From positions 49,006-113,005 of the forward strand of contig DHNW01000028.1 of the NCBI GenBank assembly GCA_002407675.1: DNA of 64,000 nucleotides, written 5' to 3'. The notes under the pieces are model-generated. The model did not search any database. It saw only the letters and a program-made list of their open reading frames with translations, and was not told the origin of the DNA. Both the position numbers and the translations under genes were made by a program. This document shows, piece after piece, positions 57,254-64,000 of this stretch. Numbering within the stretch: the stretch's first letter is position 1; the number at the start of each line of letters is the position of its first letter. Origin of the DNA: Ruminococcaceae bacterium UBA5406 (GTDB taxonomy: Bacteria; Bacillota; Clostridia; Oscillospirales; Acutalibacteraceae).

Positions 57254-57926
57254 AAAGATACTGCTTTGGGGACTGGATTTGCTGTTTCCGCCGCACTGTG
57301 TTTTCTGCAACCGTACCGTTGCACCAGGCACCTGCATTTGCTGTTCCTGCGCAGAAGAACTTGCTTCGCAGTCATCTTTTTCCAGGATAGGCGTTTCCAG
57401 AACAGGATCCGATATTTACTGTCTGACTCTGTACTGGTACCGGGATCAGGTTCGGGATTCTATTATCCGCTACAAGTTTCAGGGGGAAAAGCGGAACGCG
57501 GCCTTTTATGCCGATGTCCTTGCCCGCCAGATAGTCCATTGGTTTCCGTGGCGTCCGGATTTTGTCACTTCGGTCCCTCTTTCGGCTGAAAGGCTGAAAG
57601 AAAGGGGGTATAACCAGTCTGAACTCCTGGCTGAACCGGTTGCGGATAAATTGAAGATCCCTTATATCCAATCCTTAAAAAAAGCCGGAAAGAACCGCGT
57701 CCAGCATTCGCTCCGCAGAGAAAGCCGAAAAAAGAATGTTGCAGGCGTCTATTCTCTGTGCGGAGTGAAAATAGCCGGAAAACGGATTTTGCTGATAGAC
57801 GATATCGTCACAACTGGTTCCACTTTATTGGAATGTTCCAACGTCCTTCTGAACGGCGGCGCGCGGGATGTTATCTGCGCCGCCATAGCGCGGGTTCCGC
57901 AAGGGTGCCCGCCTTCGTCTGCGTAA
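57243..57926 (+). CDS. comFC: ComFC-family phosphoribosyltransferase-like protein
   Basis: A 227-residue protein of the ComF family, needed for late DNA uptake in competent bacteria. N-terminal zinc-binding cysteines: CVFCNRTVAPGTCICCSCAE. Phosphoribosyl-transferase-like half: VPLSAERLKERGYNQSELLA, the GKNRVQHSLRRESRKKNVAG segment, and the PRPP loop ILLIDDIVTTGSTLLECS. The start chosen is ATG 57243 after GGGAGG, overlapping recD2 by 11 bp. Both genes concern DNA handling. No other com genes are in the window. Confidence 0.9.
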   Translation: MDVKKILLWGLDLLFPPHCVFCNRTVAPGTCICCSCAEELASQSSFSRIGVSRTGSDIYCLTLYWYRDQVRDSIIRYKFQGEKRNAAFYADVLARQIVHWFPWRPDFVTSVPLSAERLKERGYNQSELLAEPVADKLKIPYIQSLKKAGKNRVQHSLRRESRKKNVAGVYSLCGVKIAGKRILLIDDIVTTGSTLLECSNVLLNGGARDVICAAIARVPQGCPPSSA

Positions 57927-57962
57927 ATCTTGTTTTCTCCCTGTCGAATCCGTCATATTGCG

Positions 57963-57999
57963 GTATCCCTGCTGTATATATTTTAAACAGCAGGGATAG
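57963..57999. other. Inverted repeat between comFC and cwlD
   Basis: TATCCCTGCTGT (57963-57974) pairs with ACAGCAGGGATA (57988-57999). There is no T run on either side, so it is a stable hairpin rather than a clear terminator. The arm contains AGGGAT, which would otherwise look like a ribosome binding site for ATG 58002. Confidence 0.6.
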
Positions 58000-58025
58000 A
58001 AATGGAAATAGACGGGGTGGTTTGC

Positions 58026-58745
58026 GTGAAAGCAGAAAAAAGCAGCCTGATTCCGGCTGCTGCCCTGATCTTATGCTGCCTGGTGTTTCTGCTGCTTTCC
58101 TGCCTTACCTGCAGCCGGATTGGCAGGATGGCTTCGGTTTTGGCGGAAAAAACGCCGAAGACCATTGTTGTGGATGCCGGGCACGGCGGTGAAGACGGCG
58201 GCGCTCAGGGAAAATCACGGGTCTTGGAGAAAGATCTTAATCTTGCTATTGCAAAAGACCTGCAAAGTCTTTTGCAGGCCGCCGGTTTCCGCGTGGTAAT
58301 GACGAGGACTTCCGATACGGCCCTGTCCAATGATCTGGACACAATCCGGGCGCGCAAGACAAGCGATTTAAAAAACCGGCTTCGGCTGGTGGAATCACAG
58401 AACAGTTGTATTTTAGTCAGTATCCACCAGAATTTTTTCACGCAGAGCCGATATTCCGGCTCCCAACTCTTTTATTCCCAACATTCCGATGACAGCAAGG
58501 TCCTGGCGGAAGCCATCCGTGCCCGGATTACCGGCCTCCTGCAAAAAAACAATACCAGAAAATGCAAGCCGGCTACCAGCTCTATCTATCTTCTCTGGAA
58601 TACAAAAGTACCGGCTGTACTGGTGGAATGCGGATTTTTGTCAAATGATGAAGAAGCGGCGCTGCTGAATAATCAGCAATATCAGAAGAAAATGGCTTTT
58701 TCCATTTACTGCGGCCTGCTGGATTATTGTCAGACCGTATCCTAG
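58026..58745 (+). CDS. cwlD: N-acetylmuramoyl-L-alanine amidase, CwlD-like
   Basis: A 239-residue amidase_3 enzyme that cleaves the amide between muramic acid and peptide. An N-terminal membrane/signal helix (LIPAAALILCCLVFLLLSCL) is followed by the zinc sites: His in TIVVDAGHGGEDGGAQG, Glu in SRVLEKDLNLAIA, His in LVSIHQNFF, and the catalytic Glu in AVLVECGFLSNDEEA. CwlD makes muramic-lactam for spore cortex, which fits a spore former. The start GTG 58026 has GGGGTGG upstream; ATG 58002 (247 residues) is possible but lies behind a hairpin. Confidence 0.88.
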   Translation: MKAEKSSLIPAAALILCCLVFLLLSCLTCSRIGRMASVLAEKTPKTIVVDAGHGGEDGGAQGKSRVLEKDLNLAIAKDLQSLLQAAGFRVVMTRTSDTALSNDLDTIRARKTSDLKNRLRLVESQNSCILVSIHQNFFTQSRYSGSQLFYSQHSDDSKVLAEAIRARITGLLQKNNTRKCKPATSSIYLLWNTKVPAVLVECGFLSNDEEAALLNNQQYQKKMAFSIYCGLLDYCQTVS

Positions 58746-58798
58746 GAATTTCGGTCTGGCAGTGCCGGAAAAATAAAAAGGGAAATGAGGCTCTCAAA

Positions 58799-60175
58799 AT
58801 GTCGGAGAAAGTTAGGAGCGTCTATGTATGTTCCGAATGCGGCTTTGAATCTCCCAAGTGGTTCGGAAAATGCCCTCGGTGCGGACAGTGGAATACTATG
58901 AATGAAGAAATCCGGGAAAAACTGTCCAAAGAACCTCGAAAAATATCTTCCCGTTCCGACCGGGCCAGCCCTGTTCCCATTACGGAAATCAGCACGTCGG
59001 AGGAAGAGCGGTATCACACCGGTTTCAGTGAGCTGGATCGTGTTCTGGGCGGTGGAATTGTAAAAGGCTCCGTGATTTTAATCAGTGGGGAACCTGGAAT
59101 TGGGAAATCAACCATTCTGCTGCAAGTCTGCGGGAGTTTGGGACAAGCACTCAAGATTCTGTATGTATCCGGGGAAGAATCGGCCCGGCAGATCAAACTC
59201 CGTGCAGCAAGACTCAATGTGGAAAGCCCCAATATCTATATTCTGGCAGAAACAGATATTCTGGAAATCATTGAGCAGATCCGGCGGGAACAGCCGGCTC
59301 TTGTGATGATCGATTCGATCCAGACAATGAATAATCCGGAGTTAAATTCGTCGCCGGGCAGCGTTTCGCAGGTGCGGGAGTGCACCAGTGCCATCATGCA
59401 CGTTGCAAAATCAATGGAGATTCCGGTCTTAATTGTTGGTCATGTCAATAAGGACGGAGCCATTGCTGGCCCGAAAGTCCTGGAACATATTGTTGATACA
59501 GTTCTGTATTTTGAAGGCGACCGGCAAATGTCGTACCGAATTCTCAGGGCTGCAAAAAACCGGTACGGTTCAACGAACGAAATCGGCGTATTCGACATGG
59601 GGGAAAAGGGGTTGTGTCAGGTGGAAAATCCTTCGCTTGCCCTGCTGTCCGGCCGCCCCAAGCACGTTTCCGGCACATGCGTTACCTGTGCAATTGAGGG
59701 GTCCCGGCCGATTTTGGCTGAAATTCAGGGCTTGGCGACTTCGTCCGGGTTCGGCACACCGCGCCGGATGTCCACGGGGTTTGATTATAACCGCATGTCT
59801 CTGCTGCTTGCCGTTCTGGAAAAGCGCGCCGGTTATTATTTTTCTAATCTGGATGCTTATGTAAATGTGGTGGGTGGGCTTCGAATTGATGAGCCGGCCA
59901 GCGACCTTGCGGTTGCCTTGTCGCTGGTATCCAGCTTAAAAGACATTCCTGTCCGCGATGACGCCATCGCGTTCGGTGAGATTGGCTTGACAGGAGAGCT
60001 GCGGTCTGTAGCCAACGCAGAGGCGCGTATCCGTGAAGCTGACCGGCTTGGGTTTCATACCTGTATTTTACCGAAACAGTGTGCCGATGGGCTCGGCCAC
60101 CGGTTTCAGTCCATCAGTCTGATCGGGGTTAAAAATGTGAAGGAGGCGTTTGAAGCTGCGAAGGAGCCGAAGTAG
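58799..60175 (+). CDS. radA: DNA repair protein RadA (Sms)
   Basis: A 458-residue RecA-like branch-migration helicase. The N-terminal zinc finger is VCSECGFESPKWFGKCPRCG, then Walker A ISGEPGIGKSTILLQVCGSL and Walker B PALVMIDSIQTM. KNRYGSTNEIG is the KNRFG motif with Tyr for Phe. The C-terminal Lon-like domain has DLAVALSLVSS and FGEIGLTGELRSV. The start is ATG 58799 (MSEKVRSVYVC); upstream codons belong to the end of the amidase gene region. Its last 47 bases overlap the convergent small gene at 60129-60317. Confidence 0.96.
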   Translation: MSEKVRSVYVCSECGFESPKWFGKCPRCGQWNTMNEEIREKLSKEPRKISSRSDRASPVPITEISTSEEERYHTGFSELDRVLGGGIVKGSVILISGEPGIGKSTILLQVCGSLGQALKILYVSGEESARQIKLRAARLNVESPNIYILAETDILEIIEQIRREQPALVMIDSIQTMNNPELNSSPGSVSQVRECTSAIMHVAKSMEIPVLIVGHVNKDGAIAGPKVLEHIVDTVLYFEGDRQMSYRILRAAKNRYGSTNEIGVFDMGEKGLCQVENPSLALLSGRPKHVSGTCVTCAIEGSRPILAEIQGLATSSGFGTPRRMSTGFDYNRMSLLLAVLEKRAGYYFSNLDAYVNVVGGLRIDEPASDLAVALSLVSSLKDIPVRDDAIAFGEIGLTGELRSVANAEARIREADRLGFHTCILPKQCADGLGHRFQSISLIGVKNVKEAFEAAKEPK

Positions 60176-60317
60176 TCCCCTCCTGTGAGCGCGGTGTCAC
60201 TTTTATACAGTGCACGCATCCGTTTCCGCTGTAATTGGTAATGGCCGAAGGCATTTCAAGAGTACAATAACCGTCTTTTTGATAAATGCAGTCAACGTCG
60301 CATTGAATCATACTCAT
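60129..60317 (-). CDS. Small Cys-rich protein, DUF1540-like
   Basis: A 62-residue protein with CDVDCIYQKDGYCTLEMPSA, then GNGCVHCIK. The spacing C-x3-C-x7-C followed by a C-x2-C pair is like DUF1540-type zinc knuckles of Clostridia. The rest is a Ser/Thr/Pro-rich tail. The ribosome binding site AGGTGAAAAGG precedes ATG 60317. Convergent with radA, overlapping its 3' end by 47 bp. Function is unknown; the zinc role is inferred. Confidence 0.7.
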   Translation of the reverse strand: MSMIQCDVDCIYQKDGYCTLEMPSAITNYSGNGCVHCIKVTPRSQEGTTSAPSQLQTPPSHF

Positions 60318-60441
60318 ATCGTCCTTTTCACCTCACAGATATTTTTGTAGATCAAGGTAAAATTATTCATAAAATCCAAACTGATGAAACTAATATTTTC
60401 GATTTCCCATCACAAAATAAATGGAGATGGGAGGAACGGGT

Positions 60442-61446
60442 ATGAGAAAATACGTTATGCTGGCAGGCTTTACGATCATTTTGTCCGCAGCTATTATCAT
60501 AGCGGGGCAGTCTGTCAAAAATTCCATGGTGAAAGTGACGGCTGTCAAAGTGATTCCGGAAACGGCGGATGATATTACAGTCTGTTCTGGCAAAGTAGAA
60601 TCTCTCGATGACAGTAAGGTGTACGTTCCTTCAGCGGGCCTGTCCCGAAAGATCTATGTGAAGGCCGGGGATCAAGTGACTGCCGGCCAGCCCCTTATGG
60701 ATGTTGCCACTTATTCATCCTCCGACGATGGCGACAGCGGCGGCAGTTATCAGGAAGCATATGAGGCGTATACATCCTATTTCAATCATTCTTCGTCGGT
60801 GCCGTCTTCGTCTGAGGAAGAACTGGGGACGGTTGAAACGCTGAAATCGCCGGTAAGCGGTACGGTGGAATCCGTTGCGGCTTCCGGCAGCGGTGCCTTC
60901 TTAAGTCCGAGCGAACCTGCTGTTGTTATTAAGAACGGTTCCGGCTTGCAGGTGCGCCTGTCTGTTGGGGAGTCCCAGATCTCAAAGCTGAAAATTGGTC
61001 AAAAAGCGAAGATCTCCGGAGTTGGCTTTTCCGGTTCCACCTATAACGGAACTGTAAAGAGTATATCGAATGAGGCAAAACAGACGATCACGACAACGGG
61101 TCAGGAGACGGTAGTTGAAGTGGTTGTCAGCATTGACCGTCCGGGATCTGATATTAAGCCCGGGTTTACAGCAAAAACAAAAATTGTGACTTCCCATTGT
61201 GTGAATACCCTCATTGTTCCTTATGAAGCGGTTCGGGAAGATGACAGCGGAAACGAATATGTTTTCCGAGTAATCAACAAAGAAGCTGTCAAAACTCCAA
61301 TTGTCACCGGAAAAGAGTTTGACAGCGGCTTTGAGGTTAGGCAGGGGATTTCCCATTATGATATTATTATTATGAACCCGGATAATGTTTCAAACGGGGC
61401 GCATGTAGTCCCGACCGTCGTAAAGGCGGTGAGCCTGAATGATTGA
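60442..61446 (+). CDS. MacA/HlyD-type periplasmic adaptor-like protein
   Basis: A 334-residue protein with an N-terminal membrane anchor (MLAGFTIILSAAIIIAGQSV), then biotinyl-lipoyl-like halves around a Ser-rich linker. VYVPSAGLSRKIYVKAGDQV and LKSPVSGTVESVAASGSG are the paired lipoyl motifs; a barrel domain with VRLSVGESQISKLKIGQKAK follows. In Gram-positives such proteins work with MacB-like permeases to export peptides or lipids. The start is ATG 60442 after GGGAGGAACGGG. It overlaps the permease gene by 8 bp. Confidence 0.87.
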   Translation: MRKYVMLAGFTIILSAAIIIAGQSVKNSMVKVTAVKVIPETADDITVCSGKVESLDDSKVYVPSAGLSRKIYVKAGDQVTAGQPLMDVATYSSSDDGDSGGSYQEAYEAYTSYFNHSSSVPSSSEEELGTVETLKSPVSGTVESVAASGSGAFLSPSEPAVVIKNGSGLQVRLSVGESQISKLKIGQKAKISGVGFSGSTYNGTVKSISNEAKQTITTTGQETVVEVVVSIDRPGSDIKPGFTAKTKIVTSHCVNTLIVPYEAVREDDSGNEYVFRVINKEAVKTPIVTGKEFDSGFEVRQGISHYDIIIMNPDNVSNGAHVVPTVVKAVSLND

Positions 61447-62626
61447 ATATGCAAAATGCGCTTTTGAAAATTTAGGAAGAAAGGTGCTTCGCACAGTCTT
61501 GACTGCCCTTGGCATTTCTATTGGCGTTGCTTCCGTCATTCTGATTGCGGATATCAGCCAGTTCGGAACCAGTGCCATATCAGACGAGATGGAAAGCCTT
61601 GGACTTAGCGGAGTGTCTATTACGTCATCGCAGAAAGAACCGAATGTTGTTTTGAATGCTGAGGATCTGGATGCTATTAAAAAAATGAATTCAGTTCAAA
61701 AAGCAGCGCCTGTTTTAACGCAGAGCACCAAAGTTTATGTGCGGAACTCCGAGACCCAGGCTATTTTATGGGGAGTTGATTCCAACGCCAATTCGATTAT
61801 TTCCATTGAAGCAATATACGGAAGGCTTTTCAACCGCAAAGAAGTAAATACCTGCGCCAACGTTTGTATGGTTGATGAAGCGTTTGCTCAGAAGACCTAT
61901 TGCCGAAAGAATATCGTTGGGAAAAAAATTGATATCCTCTGCGGCGGAATCCAGCAGGAATTTACCGTAGTTGGCATTATTAAAACCGGCACTGGATTGC
62001 TGCAGAATATCATTGGCAGCTATATTCCCACCTTTGTCTATGTACCCTATACAACGGTTCAGCAGGCGACTCAGCGGGACAGCTTCGATGAAATCGCCGT
62101 GAAAATTCGATCTGGAAACGACGTTGACCAGATCGGCAATCAGATTATCCACCGCTTGAATACCCTGAACGGAACAAGCGATGGTTTCGTTTCCAATAAT
62201 CTGGCGAAGCAGAAAGACGGCCTGACGCATATTATGGATATCGTCACTCTGATCCTGTCGGCTGTAGGCGCAGTGTCGCTGCTGGTAGCAAGTTTGAGCA
62301 TTATGACCATGATGCTGGTGTCCGTCACGGAGCGGACCCGTGAAATCGGCATTAAAAAAGCGCTTGGCGCTACGCGCGGTGCTGTCATGCTTGAATTTTT
62401 ATGCGAGGCTGTTTTAATATCGCTGATCGGCAGTGCCTTCGGAATTGCATTTGGCCTGGCCGGGTCCTGGGCAGCTTCTCAGATTTTCCATTCAGCATTT
62501 CATGTTCGGTTCGATATGATGGGGATAGCGGTGGCGTTTGCTTTGTTGTCAGGTACCGTTTTCGGTGTCTATCCGGCCTATATGGCTTCCCGTATGAATC
62601 CCGTGGATGCTCTGCGGCAGGAATAA
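61439..62626 (+). CDS. MacB/FtsX-type ABC transporter permease
   Basis: A 395-residue permease with the MacB pattern. Helix 1 is VLRTVLTALGISIGVASVIL, and a large extracellular domain (residues about 50-260) follows, with the typical LWGVDSNANSII. Three C-terminal helices follow (about 275-380), with the FtsX loop MLVSVTERTREIGIKKALGA and the ending ASRMNPVDALRQE. Translation is coupled to the adaptor gene. The ATP-binding partner normally encoded beside this pair is absent; a GNAT remnant and metA follow instead. Confidence 0.88.
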   Translation: MIEYAKCAFENLGRKVLRTVLTALGISIGVASVILIADISQFGTSAISDEMESLGLSGVSITSSQKEPNVVLNAEDLDAIKKMNSVQKAAPVLTQSTKVYVRNSETQAILWGVDSNANSIISIEAIYGRLFNRKEVNTCANVCMVDEAFAQKTYCRKNIVGKKIDILCGGIQQEFTVVGIIKTGTGLLQNIIGSYIPTFVYVPYTTVQQATQRDSFDEIAVKIRSGNDVDQIGNQIIHRLNTLNGTSDGFVSNNLAKQKDGLTHIMDIVTLILSAVGAVSLLVASLSIMTMMLVSVTERTREIGIKKALGATRGAVMLEFLCEAVLISLIGSAFGIAFGLAGSWAASQIFHSAFHVRFDMMGIAVAFALLSGTVFGVYPAYMASRMNPVDALRQE

Positions 62627-62641
62627 GACGGATCCGGTTTC

Positions 62642-62800
62642 TCATAAAATCATTTCGCACACGTCGAGGGTGCATGTTTCCTGATTGTTGTGTCCGCCGC
62701 TCATCCTTTTGAAGAACCGCATACCGCATTTTTTCATGACGCCGCCGGAATGCGGGTTCCGGATGTCGTAGACCGCAAAAATCCTTACAGTATAAATCTT
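62642..62800 (-). pseudogene. Remnant of a GNAT acetyltransferase (C-terminal part)
   Basis: On the minus strand an open stretch of 52 codons without a proper start contains FAVYDIRNPHSGGVMKKCGM, the acetyl-CoA-binding 'NxxSxxVMxKxG' core of RimJ/RimL-like acetyltransferases. HNNQETCTLDV and a stop at 62642 follow. The N-terminal two thirds are missing. It begins in frame directly after the metA stop codon, but a UAA separates them. It looks like a decayed gene. Confidence 0.65.
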
Positions 62801-63721
62801 TTATTCTGAAATATCGCGGATTTCATAGGGCGTATTCTGGTATACGAAATAATTCAGCCAGTTGGAGAACATCAGGAACGCATGGCTCCGCCAGGTGAAA
62901 GGCGGCTCCTGTGTTGGGTCGTCGTTCGGAAAATAATTCTGCGGCATCATTGGGTGCAGCCCTTTTTTCACATCGCGCAGATATTCTTTTTTCAGTGTGT
63001 TTCGGTCGTATTCCTCATGACCCGTTACGAAAATTTGCCGGCCGTTTTTGGTTGCAATAATGTGAACTCCTGCTGCGTTGGATTCCGTCAGAATTTCCAG
63101 TTCTGGATGTCTTTCAATGTCTTCCCGGCGGACTTCAGTATTTCGGGAATGGGGGGCCCAAAAGTCGTCGTCAAATCCGCGCACAAGCGGATGCAGGGGG
63201 CTGATGACACGGTGCCGGAAAATTCCCGAAATTTTCTGCGGCAGCAGATATTTCGGTATACCGTAATGAAAATAAAGTCCTGCCTGCGCCCCCCAGCAGA
63301 TGTGCATGGTGGAGTAGACGTTTCTTCGGCTCCACGCCATGATTTTGCACAGTTCCGGCCAGTAATCCACTTTTTCAAAGTCCAGTTTTTCCACGGGGGC
63401 CCCCGTGATAATCATGCCGTCGAATTTTTCATCTTTAATCTCATCAAATGTTTTATAAAATGTTTTTAAATAAGAAACAGGAGTATTTTTAGACTGATGA
63501 GTTGCCATCTGCATCAGAATTACATCCACTTGCAGCGGCGTATTACTCAGAAGCCGCAGCAACTGTGTTTCTGTTTCCACTTTTGTCGGCATTAAATTTA
63601 AAATTACAATTTTCAGCGGACGGATATCCTGCATAGCTGCCCGCTCATGCGTCATGACAAAGACATTTTCCGATTCCAATATCTGCACGGCAGGCAAAGA
63701 GGCCTGGATCTTAATTGGCAT
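62801..63721 (-). CDS. metA: Homoserine O-acetyltransferase (MetA family)
   Basis: A 306-residue MetA-family enzyme of methionine biosynthesis. The start is ATG 63721 (PIKIQASLPAVQILESENVF), seven bases after AAGGAGG; ATG 63727 is too close to it. From this start the numbering fits E. coli MetA: Lys47 in LMPTK and nucleophile Cys142 in HICWGAQAG. TGHEEYDRNTL carries the His/Glu pair. Residue 111, in GAPVEKLDFE, is Glu; experiments on MetA tie Glu111 to acetyl-CoA and Gly111 to succinyl-CoA, so acetyl transfer is predicted. A TTGCAG/TATAAT promoter lies upstream. No S-box leader is seen. Confidence 0.93.
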   Translation of the reverse strand: MPIKIQASLPAVQILESENVFVMTHERAAMQDIRPLKIVILNLMPTKVETETQLLRLLSNTPLQVDVILMQMATHQSKNTPVSYLKTFYKTFDEIKDEKFDGMIITGAPVEKLDFEKVDYWPELCKIMAWSRRNVYSTMHICWGAQAGLYFHYGIPKYLLPQKISGIFRHRVISPLHPLVRGFDDDFWAPHSRNTEVRREDIERHPELEILTESNAAGVHIIATKNGRQIFVTGHEEYDRNTLKKEYLRDVKKGLHPMMPQNYFPNDDPTQEPPFTWRSHAFLMFSNWLNYFVYQNTPYEIRDISE

Positions 63722-63776
63722 AGTCATTCCTCCTTGTTCCTTCTGATCCTTTTCTTAGTTCTAGTTGTATTTTAAG

Positions 63777-63805
63777 ATTATATCAGAATCCGGCTGAACC
63801 TGCAA
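63777..63805 (-). promoter_or_regulatory. Promoter of metA
   Basis: On the minus strand, TTGCAG (63800-63805), 17 bases, then TATAAT (63777-63782), about 55 bases before the start codon. Confidence 0.7.
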
Positions 63806-63932
63806 TTCCCCATGTGTAAGTGCAGGTGTCCCATTCGGTAATTTGTCGAGTGCCGGTTTCGTGACAGATGTGTTTAATCCTTCATTTTTGACGCAAAAAG
63901 CGCAAAAAGATAAAAAAAAGCAAAGAAAGGGG

Positions 63933-63988
63933 TTGACAAGAGGGAAAGAGTTTGGTATTATAGGGAAGCGCCTTACAGAAAGGGCGCT
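63933..63988 (+). promoter_or_regulatory. Strong promoter at the right edge, with downstream hairpin
   Basis: TTGACA (63933-63938), 17 bases, then TATTAT (63956-63961). AGCGCC (63967-63972) and GGCGCT (63983-63988) form a small hairpin at the expected transcript start. The gene it serves is outside the window. The stretch 63806-63930 holds nothing I can name. Confidence 0.65.
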
Positions 63989-64000
63989 GCGGAAGAGGAA

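Noticed and set aside
63722..63830. SAM riboswitch in the metA leader
   Set aside because: The leader is about 50 bases, with no S-box core or terminator hairpin.
1..64000. CRISPR arrays, insertion sequences, prophage or integrase genes
   Set aside because: No spaced direct repeats, transposase or phage structural genes were seen on either strand; the window looks like core chromosome.

Overview
The window reads as a chromosomal segment of a Gram-positive, probably spore-forming anaerobe of the class Clostridia; an Oscillospirales/Ruminococcaceae-type host is my inference. Pointers are a CIRCE-controlled groESL, an aspS-gatCAB operon for tRNA amidation, an mcsA/mcsB pair, ECF vitamin transporters, class III fructose-bisphosphatase, a CwlD-type amidase, FMN and SAM-I riboswitches, and strong purine-rich ribosome binding sites with frequent GTG/TTG starts. 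I saw no insertion sequence, prophage, CRISPR array or rRNA. About 64 coding sequences are described, nearly all with recognisable families.

Layout. 1-3.6 kb: end of a transketolase subunit, WYL regulator, MntP manganese exporter, a DUF3787-like small protein, hisH-hisF. 3.7-8.5 kb: three glycosyltransferases around a divergent promoter pair, then mnmA. 8.6-13.2 kb: groESL, a phasin-like protein with a UbiB-family kinase, and an Lrp regulator whose 3' end runs into the kinase gene. 13.4-18.3 kb: aspS-gatC-gatA-gatB. 18.5-25 kb: GNAT, pepT, a MocR regulator divergent from two ECF S components, a flippase and a PerR-like regulator. 25-29.5 kb: a GlnPQ-type transporter with fused binding protein and permease, a tRNA-like element in front of a zinc-ribbon gene, and a tandem HD-GYP protein.

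29.8-37.9 kb is a sugar locus: a lone ArnB/PglE-like aminotransferase diverges from an operon encoding all five steps that turn UDP-GlcNAc into UDP-2,3-diacetamido-mannuronic acid (WbpD, E, A, B and I homologues), ending in a glycosyltransferase. 38-41.9 kb: Fe-alcohol dehydrogenase, class III FBPase and an HD hydrolase. 42-48.6 kb: three ABC exporter modules, two of them framed by matching operators for a YtrA-type GntR repressor, then a PHP phosphoesterase and a TSCPD protein.

48.7-52.1 kb holds the oddest group: a 54-residue Cys/Gly peptide (17 Cys) with a membrane segment; an mcsA lacking its UVR tail; an mcsB that has lost most phosphagen-kinase active-site residues; a TPR protein; and a convergent S1-domain protein. 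No ctsR or clpC is present. 52.2-64 kb: FMN-riboswitch ribU, SAM-I-riboswitch metK, a small membrane protein, recD2, comFC, cwlD, radA, a DUF1540-like protein, a MacA/MacB-type pair without its ATPase, a GNAT remnant and metA.

The strongest leads are the apparent McsB pseudokinase cluster with the Cys-rich peptide, the degenerate tRNA-like element leading the zinc-ribbon transcript, and the two-site YtrA regulon. All calls rest on reading the sequence; no database search was run.
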